Assembly: GCF_039538065.1 (NCBI RefSeq)
Contig: NZ_BAABBR010000001.1
Location: 1,464,501 to 1,528,500, forward strand
From: Sphingomonas rosea
GTDB lineage: Bacteria; Pseudomonadota; Alphaproteobacteria; Sphingomonadales; Sphingomonadaceae
Direction: 5' to 3'
Length of the DNA: 64,000 nt
In this document: positions 1-8,580 of the stretch, in pieces
How positions within the stretch are numbered: position 1 is the first letter of the stretch
How the letters are laid out: the number at the start of each line of letters is the position of its first letter
The notes under the pieces: generated by a model
The model's input: only the letters and a program-made list of their open reading frames with translations
Databases searched by the model: none
What the model was told of the DNA's origin: nothing
Position numbers and translations under genes: made by a program

Positions 1-157
1 CCTCGGCGACGTCGCGGGCAAGGAACTCGAGCTCGATCCCGCTTTGCGCGTCACCGGCAAGTTCGTTGGGCGAGGCGAGGGGGTGGTCGTTGCTGAACTG
101 CTCCTCCTCGGCCTCGAGGGCGGGGTCGGTCTGGTCGTCGCGGGGCTGGTCGATCAT
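1..157 (-). CDS. Hypothetical acidic protein, N-terminal part only
   Basis: The ATG on the minus strand at 157-155 is preceded by a good AAGGAG ribosome binding site, and the frame stays open to the window edge, giving about 52 residues. The visible part begins MIDQPRDDQTDP and is rich in Asp, Glu, Gln and Pro with no hydrophobic segment, so it looks soluble and perhaps disordered at its start. It lies downstream of rplK-rplA but behind a terminator, so it is probably a separate transcription unit. I do not recognise the family, and no function can be assigned from this fragment. Confidence 0.6.
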   Translation of the reverse strand, partial: MIDQPRDDQTDPALEAEEEQFSNDHPLASPNELAGDAQSGIELEFLARDVAE

Positions 158-191
158 GGTGGAAAGGCTCCTTCATGAAGCCCAACGAGAA

Positions 192-219
192 AGGGCCGCG
201 ACGTTTCCGCCGCGGCCCT
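192..219 (-). terminator. Rho-independent terminator after rplA
   Basis: Read on the minus strand, AGGGCCGCG and CGCGGCCCT form a 9-bp GC-rich stem around a 10-nt loop and are followed by TTTCTC. It sits just past the rplA stop codon and should end the rplK-rplA transcript. Confidence 0.7.
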
Positions 220-245
220 CGCTTGTTTCATCGAACAGGTGAGGC

Positions 246-941
246 TTACGCCACGCCTTCTTCGAGCTGGACCTTGATGCCCGGGCCCATCGAGGAGCTG
301 ATCGCCGCCTTCTTCAGGTACTTGCCCTTGGCACCGGCCGGCTTGGCCTTGGTGATGGCGTCGACGAAAGCGTCATAGTTGGCGCGCAGGTCCTCGGCGG
401 TGAAGCTCGCCTTGCCGATGCCGGCGTGGATGATGCCCGCCTTCTCGACGCGGAACTCGATCTGGCCCGCCTTGGCGTCGGTCACGGCCTTGGTCACGTC
501 CATGGTGACGGTGCCGAGCTTCGGGTTCGGCATCAGGCCCTTGGGGCCGAGCACCTTACCGAGGCGACCGACGACGCCCATCATGTCCGGGGTCGCAATG
601 ACGCGGTCATAGTCGAGCTTGCCGGCCTGCATCTCTTCCATCAGGTCGTCGGCACCGACGCGGTCGGCACCGGCGGCAGTGGCTTCGTCGGCCTTGGCGC
701 CCTTGGCGAAGACGGCGACGCGGACGGTCTTGCCGGTGCCCTTGGGCAGGTTGACGACGCCGCGAACCATCTGGTCGGCGTGACGCGGATCGACGCCGAG
801 GTTGAGCGCGACTTCGATCGACTCGTCGAACTTGGCGGTGGCGAGCGTCTTGGCGAGGCTGATCGCCTCGTCGACGCCGTACAGCTTCTCGCGATCGACC
901 GAATTGGCGAGGCTCTTCTGCTTCTTGGTCAGCTTGGCCAT
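246..941 (-). CDS. rplA: 50S ribosomal protein L1
   Basis: Encodes 231 residues, the usual length for bacterial L1, which binds 23S rRNA at the L1 stalk and helps release E-site tRNA. In E. coli it also represses its own operon by binding mRNA. Recognisable L1 segments are the N-terminal MAKLTKKQK, the central [20 protein letters not shown] and [10 protein letters not shown], and the tail AISSSMGPG. It lies 4 bp downstream of rplK on the same strand, the usual rplK-rplA operon order. Nothing unusual is seen in the gene itself; the odd feature is that nusG is not immediately upstream of this pair. Confidence 0.97.
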   Translation of the reverse strand: MAKLTKKQKSLANSVDREKLYGVDEAISLAKTLATAKFDESIEVALNLGVDPRHADQMVRGVVNLPKGTGKTVRVAVFAKGAKADEATAAGADRVGADDLMEEMQAGKLDYDRVIATPDMMGVVGRLGKVLGPKGLMPNPKLGTVTMDVTKAVTDAKAGQIEFRVEKAGIIHAGIGKASFTAEDLRANYDAFVDAITKAKPAGAKGKYLKKAAISSSMGPGIKVQLEEGVA

Positions 942-945
942 GTTC

Positions 946-1377
946 TTAGCCCTCCACCACTTCGAGGCCCATCGCGCGGGCGCTGCCTTCGATGATCTTG
1001 GTCGCCGCCTCGATGTCGTTGGCGTTCAGATCCTTCATCTTCTGTTCCGCGATCTCGCTCAGCTGGCTGCGCTTGATCTTGCCCGCGGAGACCTTGCCCG
1101 GCTCCTTCGAGCCCGACTTGAGGCCGGCGGCCTTCTTGATCAGGAACGAGGCGGGCGGGGTCTTGGTGGCGAACGAGAAGCTGCGATCCGCATAGACGGT
1201 GATGACCGTCGGGATCGGCATGCCCTTTTCCATTTCCTGCGTCGAGGCGTTGAAGGCCTTGCAGAATTCCATGATGTTGACGCCGCGCTGACCCAGCGCG
1301 GGGCCGATCGGCGGGGACGGGTTGGCGGCGCCGGCCGGCACCTGCAGCTTGATATAGCCGGTAATCTTCTTGGCCAT
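946..1377 (-). CDS. rplK: 50S ribosomal protein L11
   Basis: Encodes 143 residues, matching bacterial L11, which with 23S rRNA forms the GTPase-associated centre. The N-terminal [20 protein letters not shown] and the [10 protein letters not shown] segment are signature L11 sequence, and the C-terminal rRNA-binding domain ends in AMGLEVVEG. rplA follows after 4 bp. The promoter must lie in the roughly 290-bp divergent spacer before the plus-strand gene at 1665. In most bacteria nusG sits directly upstream; here nusG is about 10 kb away. Confidence 0.97.
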   Translation of the reverse strand: MAKKITGYIKLQVPAGAANPSPPIGPALGQRGVNIMEFCKAFNASTQEMEKGMPIPTVITVYADRSFSFATKTPPASFLIKKAAGLKSGSKEPGKVSAGKIKRSQLSEIAEQKMKDLNANDIEAATKIIEGSARAMGLEVVEG

Positions 1378-1664
1378 GTCACTCTCTTCTGGGCGTGAGC
1401 CCGGTTCAGTTTAGCGGTTCGAGCGGGCGCCGAGGCACCCTCCCGCAGAGGCTCCAGTGATGTGCTGGAAGGCGGCGCCTCTAGCAGAGGAGGGGCGAGG
1501 TGGAAAGGGTGGGCCGGATCTTCTCGATCATCACGCATATGGCGGGTGGTGGAGAAATAGAAAAGGCCGGAAAAACAGCGGGTTACGATTTCGGGCATCG
1601 ATAACGGAGGTGGAACGTTCGAGCGGCTGTGCCGGCGTCCCCATTTTCCCGACATAAGAGTGTG

Positions 1665-3098
1665 ATGAGCATCGCGATCCTGGTCGGCGGCGAGCGCCAG
1701 CGGGCGTGGGTCGGCGTGCTGAAACGGCGGCTCGAGGAGCGGATCGGGCAAACAGTGGCGGTGCATGCGGCCGGCGGGGAGGACGAGCGGCCCCTTGCCT
1801 TCGAGCGGATCGACCGGCGCCTGTTCGGGTCGCCGAGGCCCGATCTTCTGGCGTGGGAGACGCTGGCGACGTCGGACCTTCCCGCCAATGCCCTCGTGAT
1901 CGACCTCACCGAAGGCGGGGTGCCGGGCGAGCACGTGCTGACGCCGCTGTTCAACGGGCAGCGCGGGCGGGCCGGGATGGCGGCGAGCGTCCAGACGAGC
2001 GGACTGCCGCGGCTGAGCGTGAGGCTCGGGCCGACGCGCGAACTGATCGCGACCGAGCTTGCGCTGGTGTCGCGCGAATCGGTGGCCCTCAGCCTCAATG
2101 CGATCCTCGCCCGGCTCGTGACGCTGCTCGAGCGGGCAGTGCTGCATCTGGTCGAGGGCCTGTCGCTGCCGATCACCGCGCCGGGCGCGGCCGAGCCGCA
2201 CCGCCCAGCGCCCAAGCTCAAGGGCTATGCCAAGAGCGTGGCGCACCGGCTGGCGGGGCCGCTGGTGCGGACGGGGGACTGGACGATCGGCTGGCAGCAG
2301 GCCCGAACGGGGCGGCCGGCCGAGCCGGACCCGGCGAACCTCCAGTTCCTCGCCATGGACTATGACCGCTTCGCCGCCGACCCGATGCTGTTCGCGCATG
2401 GGGAGCGGACGTGGCTGTTCTTCGAGGACTACGATTACGCTCGCGCGCTAGGACGCTTGTCCTGCGTGCAGATCGGCGGGGATGGACGCGCGCGCCCGCC
2501 GGTGACGGTGATGGAGCGGACAAGCCACCTGTCCTACCCGTTCGTCTTCGCGCATGAGGGAACGGTGTACATGGTTCCCGAAACGAGCGCGGACCGCCGA
2601 GTCGAATTGTGGCGGGCGACCGACTTCCCGACCGGCTGGGAGCGCTGCGCGGTCCTGCTCGACGGGGTCGAGGCGGTCGATGCGACGATTCGGCAGGACG
2701 CCGAGAGCGGCCGCTGGTGGATGTTCGCGAGCGTCGCCGAGCCGGGCGCCAGCACCTATGACACGCTGTCGATCTACTGGAGCGAAGCGCTGACGGGCCC
2801 GTGGACGGCGCACAAGCTCAATCCCGTGAAGCTCGATGCGGCGAGCTCGCGGCCGGCGGGGCCGATCGTCGAACAGGATGGCGCCTGGTGGCGACCGGCG
2901 CAGGATTGCACGCGGGGCTATGGCAGCGGGCTCGCCTGGTGCCGGATCGACGCGCTCGATCCCGAGCAATTTGCCGAGACGGTGGTCGAGCGGTGGCAGC
3001 CGAGTGGCGGTTATCGCGGGCTGCACACCTATACGCAGGCGGGCGGCTGGGCGGCGATCGACCTCCAGCGGCGGCGCTGGCGGACGAAGCGGTCATGA
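1665..3098 (+). CDS. GINT1 N-terminal-like five-bladed propeller protein, putative glycosyltransferase accessory
   Basis: Encodes 477 residues from the ATG at 1665; an upstream in-frame ATG at 1629 gives a less typical N-terminus. The C-terminal half (roughly residues 210-470) resembles the glucosamine inositolphosphorylceramide transferase 1 N-terminal domain, a glycosidase-like beta-propeller. Recurrent blade motifs are visible, such as WLFFEDYDY, SYPFVFAHEGTVYMVPE and RPAQDC. The N-terminal 200 residues resemble the formyltransferase-like part often fused to it. The stop overlaps the next start as ATGA, so translation is coupled to the glycosyltransferase and methyltransferase that follow, suggesting a small glycoconjugate modification operon. 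The substrate cannot be read from sequence. Confidence 0.7.
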   Translation: MSIAILVGGERQRAWVGVLKRRLEERIGQTVAVHAAGGEDERPLAFERIDRRLFGSPRPDLLAWETLATSDLPANALVIDLTEGGVPGEHVLTPLFNGQRGRAGMAASVQTSGLPRLSVRLGPTRELIATELALVSRESVALSLNAILARLVTLLERAVLHLVEGLSLPITAPGAAEPHRPAPKLKGYAKSVAHRLAGPLVRTGDWTIGWQQARTGRPAEPDPANLQFLAMDYDRFAADPMLFAHGERTWLFFEDYDYARALGRLSCVQIGGDGRARPPVTVMERTSHLSYPFVFAHEGTVYMVPETSADRRVELWRATDFPTGWERCAVLLDGVEAVDATIRQDAESGRWWMFASVAEPGASTYDTLSIYWSEALTGPWTAHKLNPVKLDAASSRPAGPIVEQDGAWWRPAQDCTRGYGSGLAWCRIDALDPEQFAETVVERWQPSGGYRGLHTYTQAGGWAAIDLQRRRWRTKRS

Positions 3099-4228
3099 GC
3101 CTGAGCTTTTCGCCGGCCCCCTTCCCGCTGGCGCACGACCGCGACCGGCTGGCCATCGCCCATGTGCACACGGGCATGGTCGGCAGCGGGGGCGACCGCG
3201 TGAGCGAGCTCGAGGCCTGCTTCCTTGCCGAACTCGGCCACAAGGTGACGATGATCGGGCCGGCCGCGCCCGAGATCGAGGCGCGCTTCGAGAAGGCCGG
3301 ACTGGCGCTGATTGCCGATGCGCCCGCGCGGCGCGAGCCCATGGCGGTGGCGGCGCGGACGGGGGCGCTCGACATCGTCCATTGCCATTGCACGCTGAGC
3401 GCGCCGTTTGCCGCCGCGCTGGCGCGCGAGAGCGGGGCTGCGCTGGTGGTCCACATCCACAGCATGAAGGAGGATTGGTGGGAGAGGGGCGGCCGCGCGT
3501 CGGACTTCGGCGGCAAGCGGCGGCGGCTCCGGCAGGAGATCGACACGGCGGTGGCGGGCGCGGCGCGAGTCATCTGCGTGAGCGAGGCGGTGCGTGACCA
3601 CATGCTGGCGATCGGGCTTCCCATCGGCAGCGCGGTGGTGCTCGGCAATCCGATCGACGACATCTTCTTCCGGCCTGCGGGGACTGGCGAGGAACGCTTC
3701 GACGTCGCGATCCTCGCCCGTCCGAGCCGCGCCAAGAGCCCGCTCAGCGCGCTTCGGATCCTCGCCGAGGCGCAACGCCGGCGGCCGGGGCTGCGGATGA
3801 TCTGGATCGGCCCGCTCGGCCACTGGGACCGGTTCATGCGGATGAGCCGGCGGGCGCTCAAGCTTCCGAGCCTGACCTTCGCCGGCCAGCTCCAGCCCGA
3901 GGAGATCTGCAACGTGCTCGACGGGACGCGGGTGCTGCTGAGCGCGAGCAATCGCGAGGGGCAGCCGCTGTCGGTGCTCGAGGCGCTGAGCCGGGGCTGC
4001 TCGGCGGTGCTGTCGGATATTCCCGCGCACCGGCCCTTCGCCGAGGAGCAGGGCGTCACCCTGTTCCGCGAGCGCGACCAGACGGCGGCAGGCGCCGTGC
4101 TCGCCGAGACGGTTGCGTCGCATCACCGGCGCGCGCGGCCCGCGCTCGCCAGTCACCGCGTCGCCGACCACGGGCGCCGGCTGCTCGACATCTATCGTTC
4201 GCTCGTCGTCGGAAGGAAGGCCTCGTGA
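3095..4228 (+). CDS. Glycosyltransferase family 4 (GT-B fold)
   Basis: Encodes 377 residues from the ATG at 3095, which overlaps the preceding stop (ATGA). It is a GT-B retaining glycosyltransferase: the N-terminus AIAHVHTGMVGSGGDRVSEL is a typical donor/acceptor loop, VIHVSEAV-like sequence (RVICVSEAV) lies mid-protein, and the C-terminal nucleotide-sugar site carries the EX7E motif in EGQPLSVLE. No signal peptide is seen, so it should act at the cytoplasmic face. It forms the middle of a three-gene coupled cassette with the propeller protein and a methyltransferase. The sugar and acceptor are unknown. Confidence 0.85.
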   Translation: MSLSFSPAPFPLAHDRDRLAIAHVHTGMVGSGGDRVSELEACFLAELGHKVTMIGPAAPEIEARFEKAGLALIADAPARREPMAVAARTGALDIVHCHCTLSAPFAAALARESGAALVVHIHSMKEDWWERGGRASDFGGKRRRLRQEIDTAVAGAARVICVSEAVRDHMLAIGLPIGSAVVLGNPIDDIFFRPAGTGEERFDVAILARPSRAKSPLSALRILAEAQRRRPGLRMIWIGPLGHWDRFMRMSRRALKLPSLTFAGQLQPEEICNVLDGTRVLLSASNREGQPLSVLEALSRGCSAVLSDIPAHRPFAEEQGVTLFRERDQTAAGAVLAETVASHHRRARPALASHRVADHGRRLLDIYRSLVVGRKAS

Positions 4229-4905
4229 ACCTGCTCAGGACGGCGAAGAAGAGGCTGGTTCGGGGATTGCGGCCGGCGAGCCTGCCGCAGACGCGCTCGA
4301 CCCGGCCGACAAGCGACAGCTACGGCTTCGACCGCGGGCGGCCGATCGACCGTTATTATATCGATCGCTTCTTCGCGGCCCATGCGGCGGACATGCGCGG
4401 CGACGTCCTCGAGGTGCAGGAGTGGCTGTACGGGAAGGGCGCGGCGGGGGAGGTCACGGGGCGGCACGTGCTCGACATCGATCCCGCGAACCCGGACGCG
4501 ACGGTGGTCGCGGATCTGTCGGCGGCAGACGATGTTCCCGCCGAGAGCTTCGATTGCATCCTCCTGCCGCAGACGCTGCAGTTCATCTTCGAGGCGGGGG
4601 CGGCGATCCGCCATTGCCACCGGATGCTGCGGCCGGGCGGGGTCCTGCTGGCAACGGTGCCGGGGACCGCGCGGGTCGATCCCGAGCTGTACGCGAGCGA
4701 CTATTGGCGGTTCACGCCGGCCTCGTGCGAGCGGCTGCTGGCGGGGCCGTTCGGCGGCGGGGCGAGTGTGACGAGCTTCGGCAATGCGCTCGCCTGCGGC
4801 GGGTTCATCGCGGGGCTGAGCGTCGAGGAGTTCAGTGCGTCCGAGCTCGATCCGGTGGACAGCTTCTTTCCGCTGATCCTGGGACTGCGCGCCCGCAAGG
4901 CCTGA
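4225..4905 (+). CDS. Class I SAM-dependent methyltransferase
   Basis: Encodes 226 residues from a GTG start that overlaps the upstream stop (GTGA). The Rossmann-type core is visible as RHVLDIDPANPDATVVADLS, then SFDCILLPQTLQFI for motif II, and CHRMLRPGGVLLATVPG for motif III/IV, typical of Methyltransf_11 proteins in polysaccharide loci. The glycine-rich motif I is degenerate (DVLEVQEWLYG), as in many members of this subgroup. The coupling to a glycosyltransferase suggests methylation of a sugar or glycan end. The acceptor is not known. Confidence 0.75.
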   Translation: MNLLRTAKKRLVRGLRPASLPQTRSTRPTSDSYGFDRGRPIDRYYIDRFFAAHAADMRGDVLEVQEWLYGKGAAGEVTGRHVLDIDPANPDATVVADLSAADDVPAESFDCILLPQTLQFIFEAGAAIRHCHRMLRPGGVLLATVPGTARVDPELYASDYWRFTPASCERLLAGPFGGGASVTSFGNALACGGFIAGLSVEEFSASELDPVDSFFPLILGLRARKA

Positions 4906-4915
4906 GGGCGGCGTC

Positions 4916-5653
4916 CTAAAGGTGGAAGCGGGCGAAGTCCTTGGCGGTGGCCTGGGCGAGGAGGGCGTGGAGCTGGGGATGCTCGTCGCTCTTGAGGACG
5001 CCGGTCGGGGGCTCGGGATGGCGGGCGAGGGGGGACAAAACGAGCGGGCAGCAGGCGGGGACGAGCTGCGAGCCGCTGCCGACCTCGAGCGTCGCGAGCA
5101 TCCCGAACAGCGCCCCGCTGATCGTCGGGCGCGACAGGACGGCCATGCGGTGCTGCCCGCAGTCGTTGGTGGTGAGGTAGATGTGGCCCGAGAGGTGCGG
5201 GAGCGAGACCTCGCCGCGCTGGGCGAAGTCGGCGTCGAGCCGCTGGCGCTCGGCGAACACGAGGTGGCCCTGGCCCTCGTCCCATGAAATGTCGGTGACG
5301 TAGGCGAAGATGGCGTTCGGCGTGTTGAAGCTCGGGCGGAGCGTGAGGAAGCTGCCCTCGAGCCAGCGGACGGCGGCGCGGACGTAGGCGCCGAGGCGCT
5401 CGGGCGCGGCGGCGGGCGCGGGCTGGTCGAGCGGGGCGGCGGGCCGGAAGGGGGGGCCGAGCGCTTCCTCGATCCGGAGCTTGGAGGCGAGGGTGAAGGG
5501 GCGGGTTCCGGCGAGCGCCTTTTCGAGCGTCGAGAGGCTGATCCGGGCCATGTCGGCGAGCGCCTGCCGCGAGATCCGGCGGCGGGCGAGCTCCTCGCGG
5601 ACGCGGCGGCCGAACTCCTGCGAGTCCGCGATCTTGAGCAACTGGTCGTCCAT
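4916..5653 (-). CDS. XRE-family transcriptional regulator
   Basis: Encodes 245 residues from the ATG at 5653, chosen because of a G-rich Shine-Dalgarno just upstream; longer starts at 5677 and 5695 are possible. Residues about 10-60 form a Cro/C1-type helix-turn-helix (RRISRQALADMARISLSTLE). The remainder is a ligand- or partner-binding domain of about 170 residues with conserved-looking SFNTPNAIFAYVTDISWDEG and ending in AKDFARFHL. It is divergent from the VIT/vWA-sortase pair, and four copies of a CCGCACA element lie between them, so autoregulation and control of the neighbours are plausible. The effector is unknown. Confidence 0.75.
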   Translation of the reverse strand: MDDQLLKIADSQEFGRRVREELARRRISRQALADMARISLSTLEKALAGTRPFTLASKLRIEEALGPPFRPAAPLDQPAPAAAPERLGAYVRAAVRWLEGSFLTLRPSFNTPNAIFAYVTDISWDEGQGHLVFAERQRLDADFAQRGEVSLPHLSGHIYLTTNDCGQHRMAVLSRPTISGALFGMLATLEVGSGSQLVPACCPLVLSPLARHPEPPTGVLKSDEHPQLHALLAQATAKDFARFHL

Positions 5654-5678
5654 GGGTCCCCCGTCGGCGTCCGCCATA

Positions 5679-5770
5679 CCCGCACATTTCCGCACAAGGG
5701 GTCAACCGTTCCGCACATGATGGCGGAACAAGGCAGAAGCCGGACAGGACTGCTCGTGGCTGTGCGGCAA
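5679..5770. promoter_or_regulatory. Clustered CCGCACA repeats, candidate operator of the XRE regulator
   Basis: The divergent spacer holds TTTCCGCACA at 5687-5696, GTTCCGCACA at 5708-5717, a partial CCCGCACA at 5679-5686, and the inverted TGTGCGGCAA at 5761-5770. The two full direct copies are 21 bp apart, two helical turns. This is what a binding region for the adjacent XRE protein would look like; the assignment is inference. Confidence 0.45.
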
Positions 5771-5816
5771 GGCCCGCGCTTAGTGACGTGTCTCCCGACG
5801 AACAGGAGACATGACC

Positions 5817-7928
5817 ATGAACGCCGCCGCCAAGCTTCTCGCCGCTTCCGCCCTCGCCACCGTGGCGCTGACCGTGGCGGCGTCCGGACCGCTGCTCGCG
5901 CAGGACGCCGTGGAGGAGGCCGACGACGGCCCCGGCGCGGGCATGGTGCTGCTGCGCGGGAAGGACGGGTCGAGCACGCCCGCGATCCAGCTCGGCACCG
6001 ACATGCAGGTCGCGGTCAGCGGGACGATCGCGAGGGTCAAGGTGACGCAGGCCTTCCGCAACACCTCCGACCGGTGGGTCGAGGCGAGCTACCTCTACCC
6101 GCTGCCCGAGAATGGGGCGGTCGACAGCCTGCGGATGGTCGTCGGCAAGCGCGTCATCATCGGCAAGATCAAGACCCGCGAGGATGCGAGCGCGACCTAC
6201 GACAAGGCCAAGGAAGAAGGCCGCGCGGCGAGCCTCGTCGAGCAGCAGCGACCGAACCTCTTCACCAACAAGGTGGCGAATGTCGGGCCCGGCCAGACGA
6301 TCGTGGTCGAGATCGAGTATCAGGCGCCCGTCCGGCAGGTCGGCGGGACCTATTCGCTGCGGCTGCCCTTGGTGGCGGGGCCGCGCTACGTGCCGCCGCA
6401 CACGCTGACCTCGGCCAAGGCGGTGGACGATGCGGTGGCGGTGACGTCCGCGCCGATCGCCCGCCGGGAAGCGGGCAAGATGCTCAATCCGGTGTCGATC
6501 GGAGTGAGCCTCGCGCCGGGGTTCACGCCCACCTGGGTGACGAGCCCCTATCACAAGATCTCGGTCGCCGGGGACGGGGCGGTGCGGCGCGTGTCGCTCG
6601 CCACCGGGCCGGTCGCGGCGGACCGCGACTTCGAATTGAGCTGGAAGGCGGCGGCGAGCGAGCCGAGCGTCGGCACCTTCACGCAGGACCTCGGCGGCGA
6701 GAAATATCTGATGGCGACGATCGTCCCGCCGGTGACGCAGGCGCTCTCGGTGCGGCCGCGCGAGATGGTGTTCGTGATCGACAATTCGGGCTCGATGGGC
6801 GGCTCGTCGATGGACGAGGCCAAGGCCAGCCTCGAGCATGCGCTGAAGACGCTTCGGCCGCAGGACCATTTCAACGTCATCCGCTTCGACGACACGATGA
6901 CCAAGCTGTTCGATTCGAGCGTCAAGGCGACCCCCGACCAGGTCGCGACGGCGATCCGCTTCGCCCGCGGGCTCGAGGCGGAGGGGGGGACCGAGATGCT
7001 GCCCGCGCTCCAGGCGGCGCTGGCCGACGCGGCGGCGGTGGGGGATGCGTCGACCGTCCGGCAGATCATCTTTCTCACCGACGGCGACATTTCGAACGAG
7101 GCCGAGATGGCCAAAGCGATCGCCGCGGACGGGGGGCGGAGCCACGTCTTCCCGGTCGGGATCGGCTCGGCGCCCAACTCCTACCTGATGGCGCGGATGG
7201 CGGGGATGGGGCGCGGCACCTACACCAACATCGGCAATGCGGCCGAGGTCACGCCCAAGATGTCGGCGCTGCTCGACAGCTTGCGCTATCCGGCGGTGGC
7301 CGATCTCAAGGTCCGGACCGAGGGCGGCGCGATGGCGCTCACGCCGGCGATGCTGCCCGACCTCTACGCCGGCCAGTCGCTGGTGCTGCTCGGCAAGGGA
7401 AAGGCGATGCCGGGCAAGCTGGTGGTGACCGGACGGATCGGCGACCGGCCGTGGTCCTCGACGGTCGACCTGTCGGCGGCAGTGCCGAGCCAGGCGGTGG
7501 CGAAGCTCTGGGCACGGCAGAAGATCGACGATGTCGAGACCGCGCGGACGCTGGGCGACCTCGATGACGAGAAGGCCGACGCCCAGATCGAGGCGCTGGG
7601 GCTGGCGCATTCGATCGTCACCGCGCGCACCAGCCTCGTCGCCGAGGAGGAGAAAAGGAGCCGTCCCGACGACCAGCCGCTGACCCGTGAGGAATTGCCG
7701 ATCAACCTGCCCGCGGGCTGGGATTGGGACGAACTGTTCGGCGGAGAGGCGGCCAAGGCGGCGCTGGCGAGCCCGGCGGGCGCGGCCGCGGTGGGCGAGG
7801 CCGGCGCGGCGGTCGAGCTGCCGCAGACCGCGGCCAACTGGTGGGCGCCGATGCGGGGCGGGCTGGGCATCGCGCTGCTGGGCCTAATCGGGCTGGTCGT
7901 CAGCCGCCGCCGCAAGGTCGCCCGGTGA
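5817..7928 (+). CDS. VIT and vWA domain surface protein with LPQTA sorting signal (sortase target)
   Basis: Encodes 703 residues from the ATG at 5817, which has better spacing from AGGAG than the ATG at 5811. It has a signal peptide (cleaved near LLAQD), a VIT domain at about residues 45-170, and a vWA domain from about residue 318. The metal-binding MIDAS motif is DNSGSMG, with the downstream GGTEM and TDGD elements. The C-terminus is a sorting signal: LPQTA at about 668-672, a hydrophobic helix, and the tail SRRRKVAR. This matches the marine proteobacterial sortase-target family. Its stop overlaps the sortase start as TGATG. It is expected to be cut and anchored or processed by that dedicated sortase in the envelope; its ligand is unknown. 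Confidence 0.9.
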   Translation: MNAAAKLLAASALATVALTVAASGPLLAQDAVEEADDGPGAGMVLLRGKDGSSTPAIQLGTDMQVAVSGTIARVKVTQAFRNTSDRWVEASYLYPLPENGAVDSLRMVVGKRVIIGKIKTREDASATYDKAKEEGRAASLVEQQRPNLFTNKVANVGPGQTIVVEIEYQAPVRQVGGTYSLRLPLVAGPRYVPPHTLTSAKAVDDAVAVTSAPIARREAGKMLNPVSIGVSLAPGFTPTWVTSPYHKISVAGDGAVRRVSLATGPVAADRDFELSWKAAASEPSVGTFTQDLGGEKYLMATIVPPVTQALSVRPREMVFVIDNSGSMGGSSMDEAKASLEHALKTLRPQDHFNVIRFDDTMTKLFDSSVKATPDQVATAIRFARGLEAEGGTEMLPALQAALADAAAVGDASTVRQIIFLTDGDISNEAEMAKAIAADGGRSHVFPVGIGSAPNSYLMARMAGMGRGTYTNIGNAAEVTPKMSALLDSLRYPAVADLKVRTEGGAMALTPAMLPDLYAGQSLVLLGKGKAMPGKLVVTGRIGDRPWSSTVDLSAAVPSQAVAKLWARQKIDDVETARTLGDLDDEKADAQIEALGLAHSIVTARTSLVAEEEKRSRPDDQPLTREELPINLPAGWDWDELFGGEAAKAALASPAGAAAVGEAGAAVELPQTAANWWAPMRGGLGIALLGLIGLVVSRRRKVAR

Positions 7929-8491
7929 TGCGCCCCGCGACCATCGCGCTGGCCGGGCTCACCGCGCTCGGCCTCTTCCAGGCGGGGCAGGCGGCGGTGA
8001 TCCCGGTCAAGGCGGTGGTCGCGGAAGTGCTTCTCGAGCGGGCATTCGAGCGGAGCCTCGCCGGGCACCGGCCGGTCAAGCCGTGGGGCTGGGCGGACAT
8101 GGCGCCGGTTGCTCGCCTCACCATCCCGCGGCTGGGGTTCCGAACCATCATCCTCGACAAGGGATCGGGCCAGGCGATGGCTTTCGGGCCGACGGTGGTG
8201 GCGGGGACGGCGGTGCCGGGGACCAGGGGGACCTCGGTCGTCGCCGCCCACCGCGACACCCACTTCCGGGCGCTCAGGGGCATTCGGGTCGGGGATTTGG
8301 TCGGGGTCGAGGATGTGGCCGGACGGACCAGCCACTTCCGGGTGACCGCGACCGGGGTGGTGCGCTGGGACCGGTTCGCGGTCTCGCCCCAGCGCGCGCG
8401 CCCGATGCTGGTGCTGGTGACCTGCTTCCCGTTCGACAGCGAGGTGCGCGGGCCCGACCGCTTCATCGTCACCGCCGAGCCCGTGACCTGA
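7928..8491 (+). CDS. Class GN sortase
   Basis: Encodes 187 residues with an N-terminal membrane segment (about residues 4-25) and a C-terminal sortase domain. The catalytic set is readable: His in VVAAHRDTHF (H108), Cys in LVTCFPF (C166) and Arg in GPDRFIV (R178). It matches the proteobacterial sortase family that travels as a pair with a VIT/vWA target, and here it follows that target with a 1-nt overlap. The predicted reaction is transpeptidation at the LPQTA signal on the periplasmic side of the inner membrane. The nucleophile that accepts the cleaved protein in these Gram-negative systems is not known to me. Confidence 0.92.
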   Translation: MRPATIALAGLTALGLFQAGQAAVIPVKAVVAEVLLERAFERSLAGHRPVKPWGWADMAPVARLTIPRLGFRTIILDKGSGQAMAFGPTVVAGTAVPGTRGTSVVAAHRDTHFRALRGIRVGDLVGVEDVAGRTSHFRVTATGVVRWDRFAVSPQRARPMLVLVTCFPFDSEVRGPDRFIVTAEPVT

Positions 8492-8506
8492 CCTTTGGGC
8501 CGGGGC

Positions 8507-8536
8507 TGCATCCGATTGCATCCCCCGTCCGTAACT
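8507..8536 (+). promoter_or_regulatory. Candidate ECF promoter of the fasciclin gene
   Basis: TGCATCC at 8507-8513, a 16-nt spacer, then CGTAACT at 8530-8536, 44 bp before the fasciclin ATG. The same two boxes at the same spacing precede msrB, and the ECF sigma gene lies between, so this is the likely recognition site of that sigma factor. Confidence 0.7.
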
Positions 8537-8580
8537 CCTCCCGCAGCCGAACAGGTTGTTCGAGACAAGGGAGTTAATCC

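Noticed and set aside
4701..7610. 969-codon minus-strand open frame across the methyltransferase, XRE and VIT/vWA genes
   Set aside because: It is a shadow of GC-rich real genes: its product is Arg/Pro/His-rich with no domain, while the overlapping frames carry clear families.
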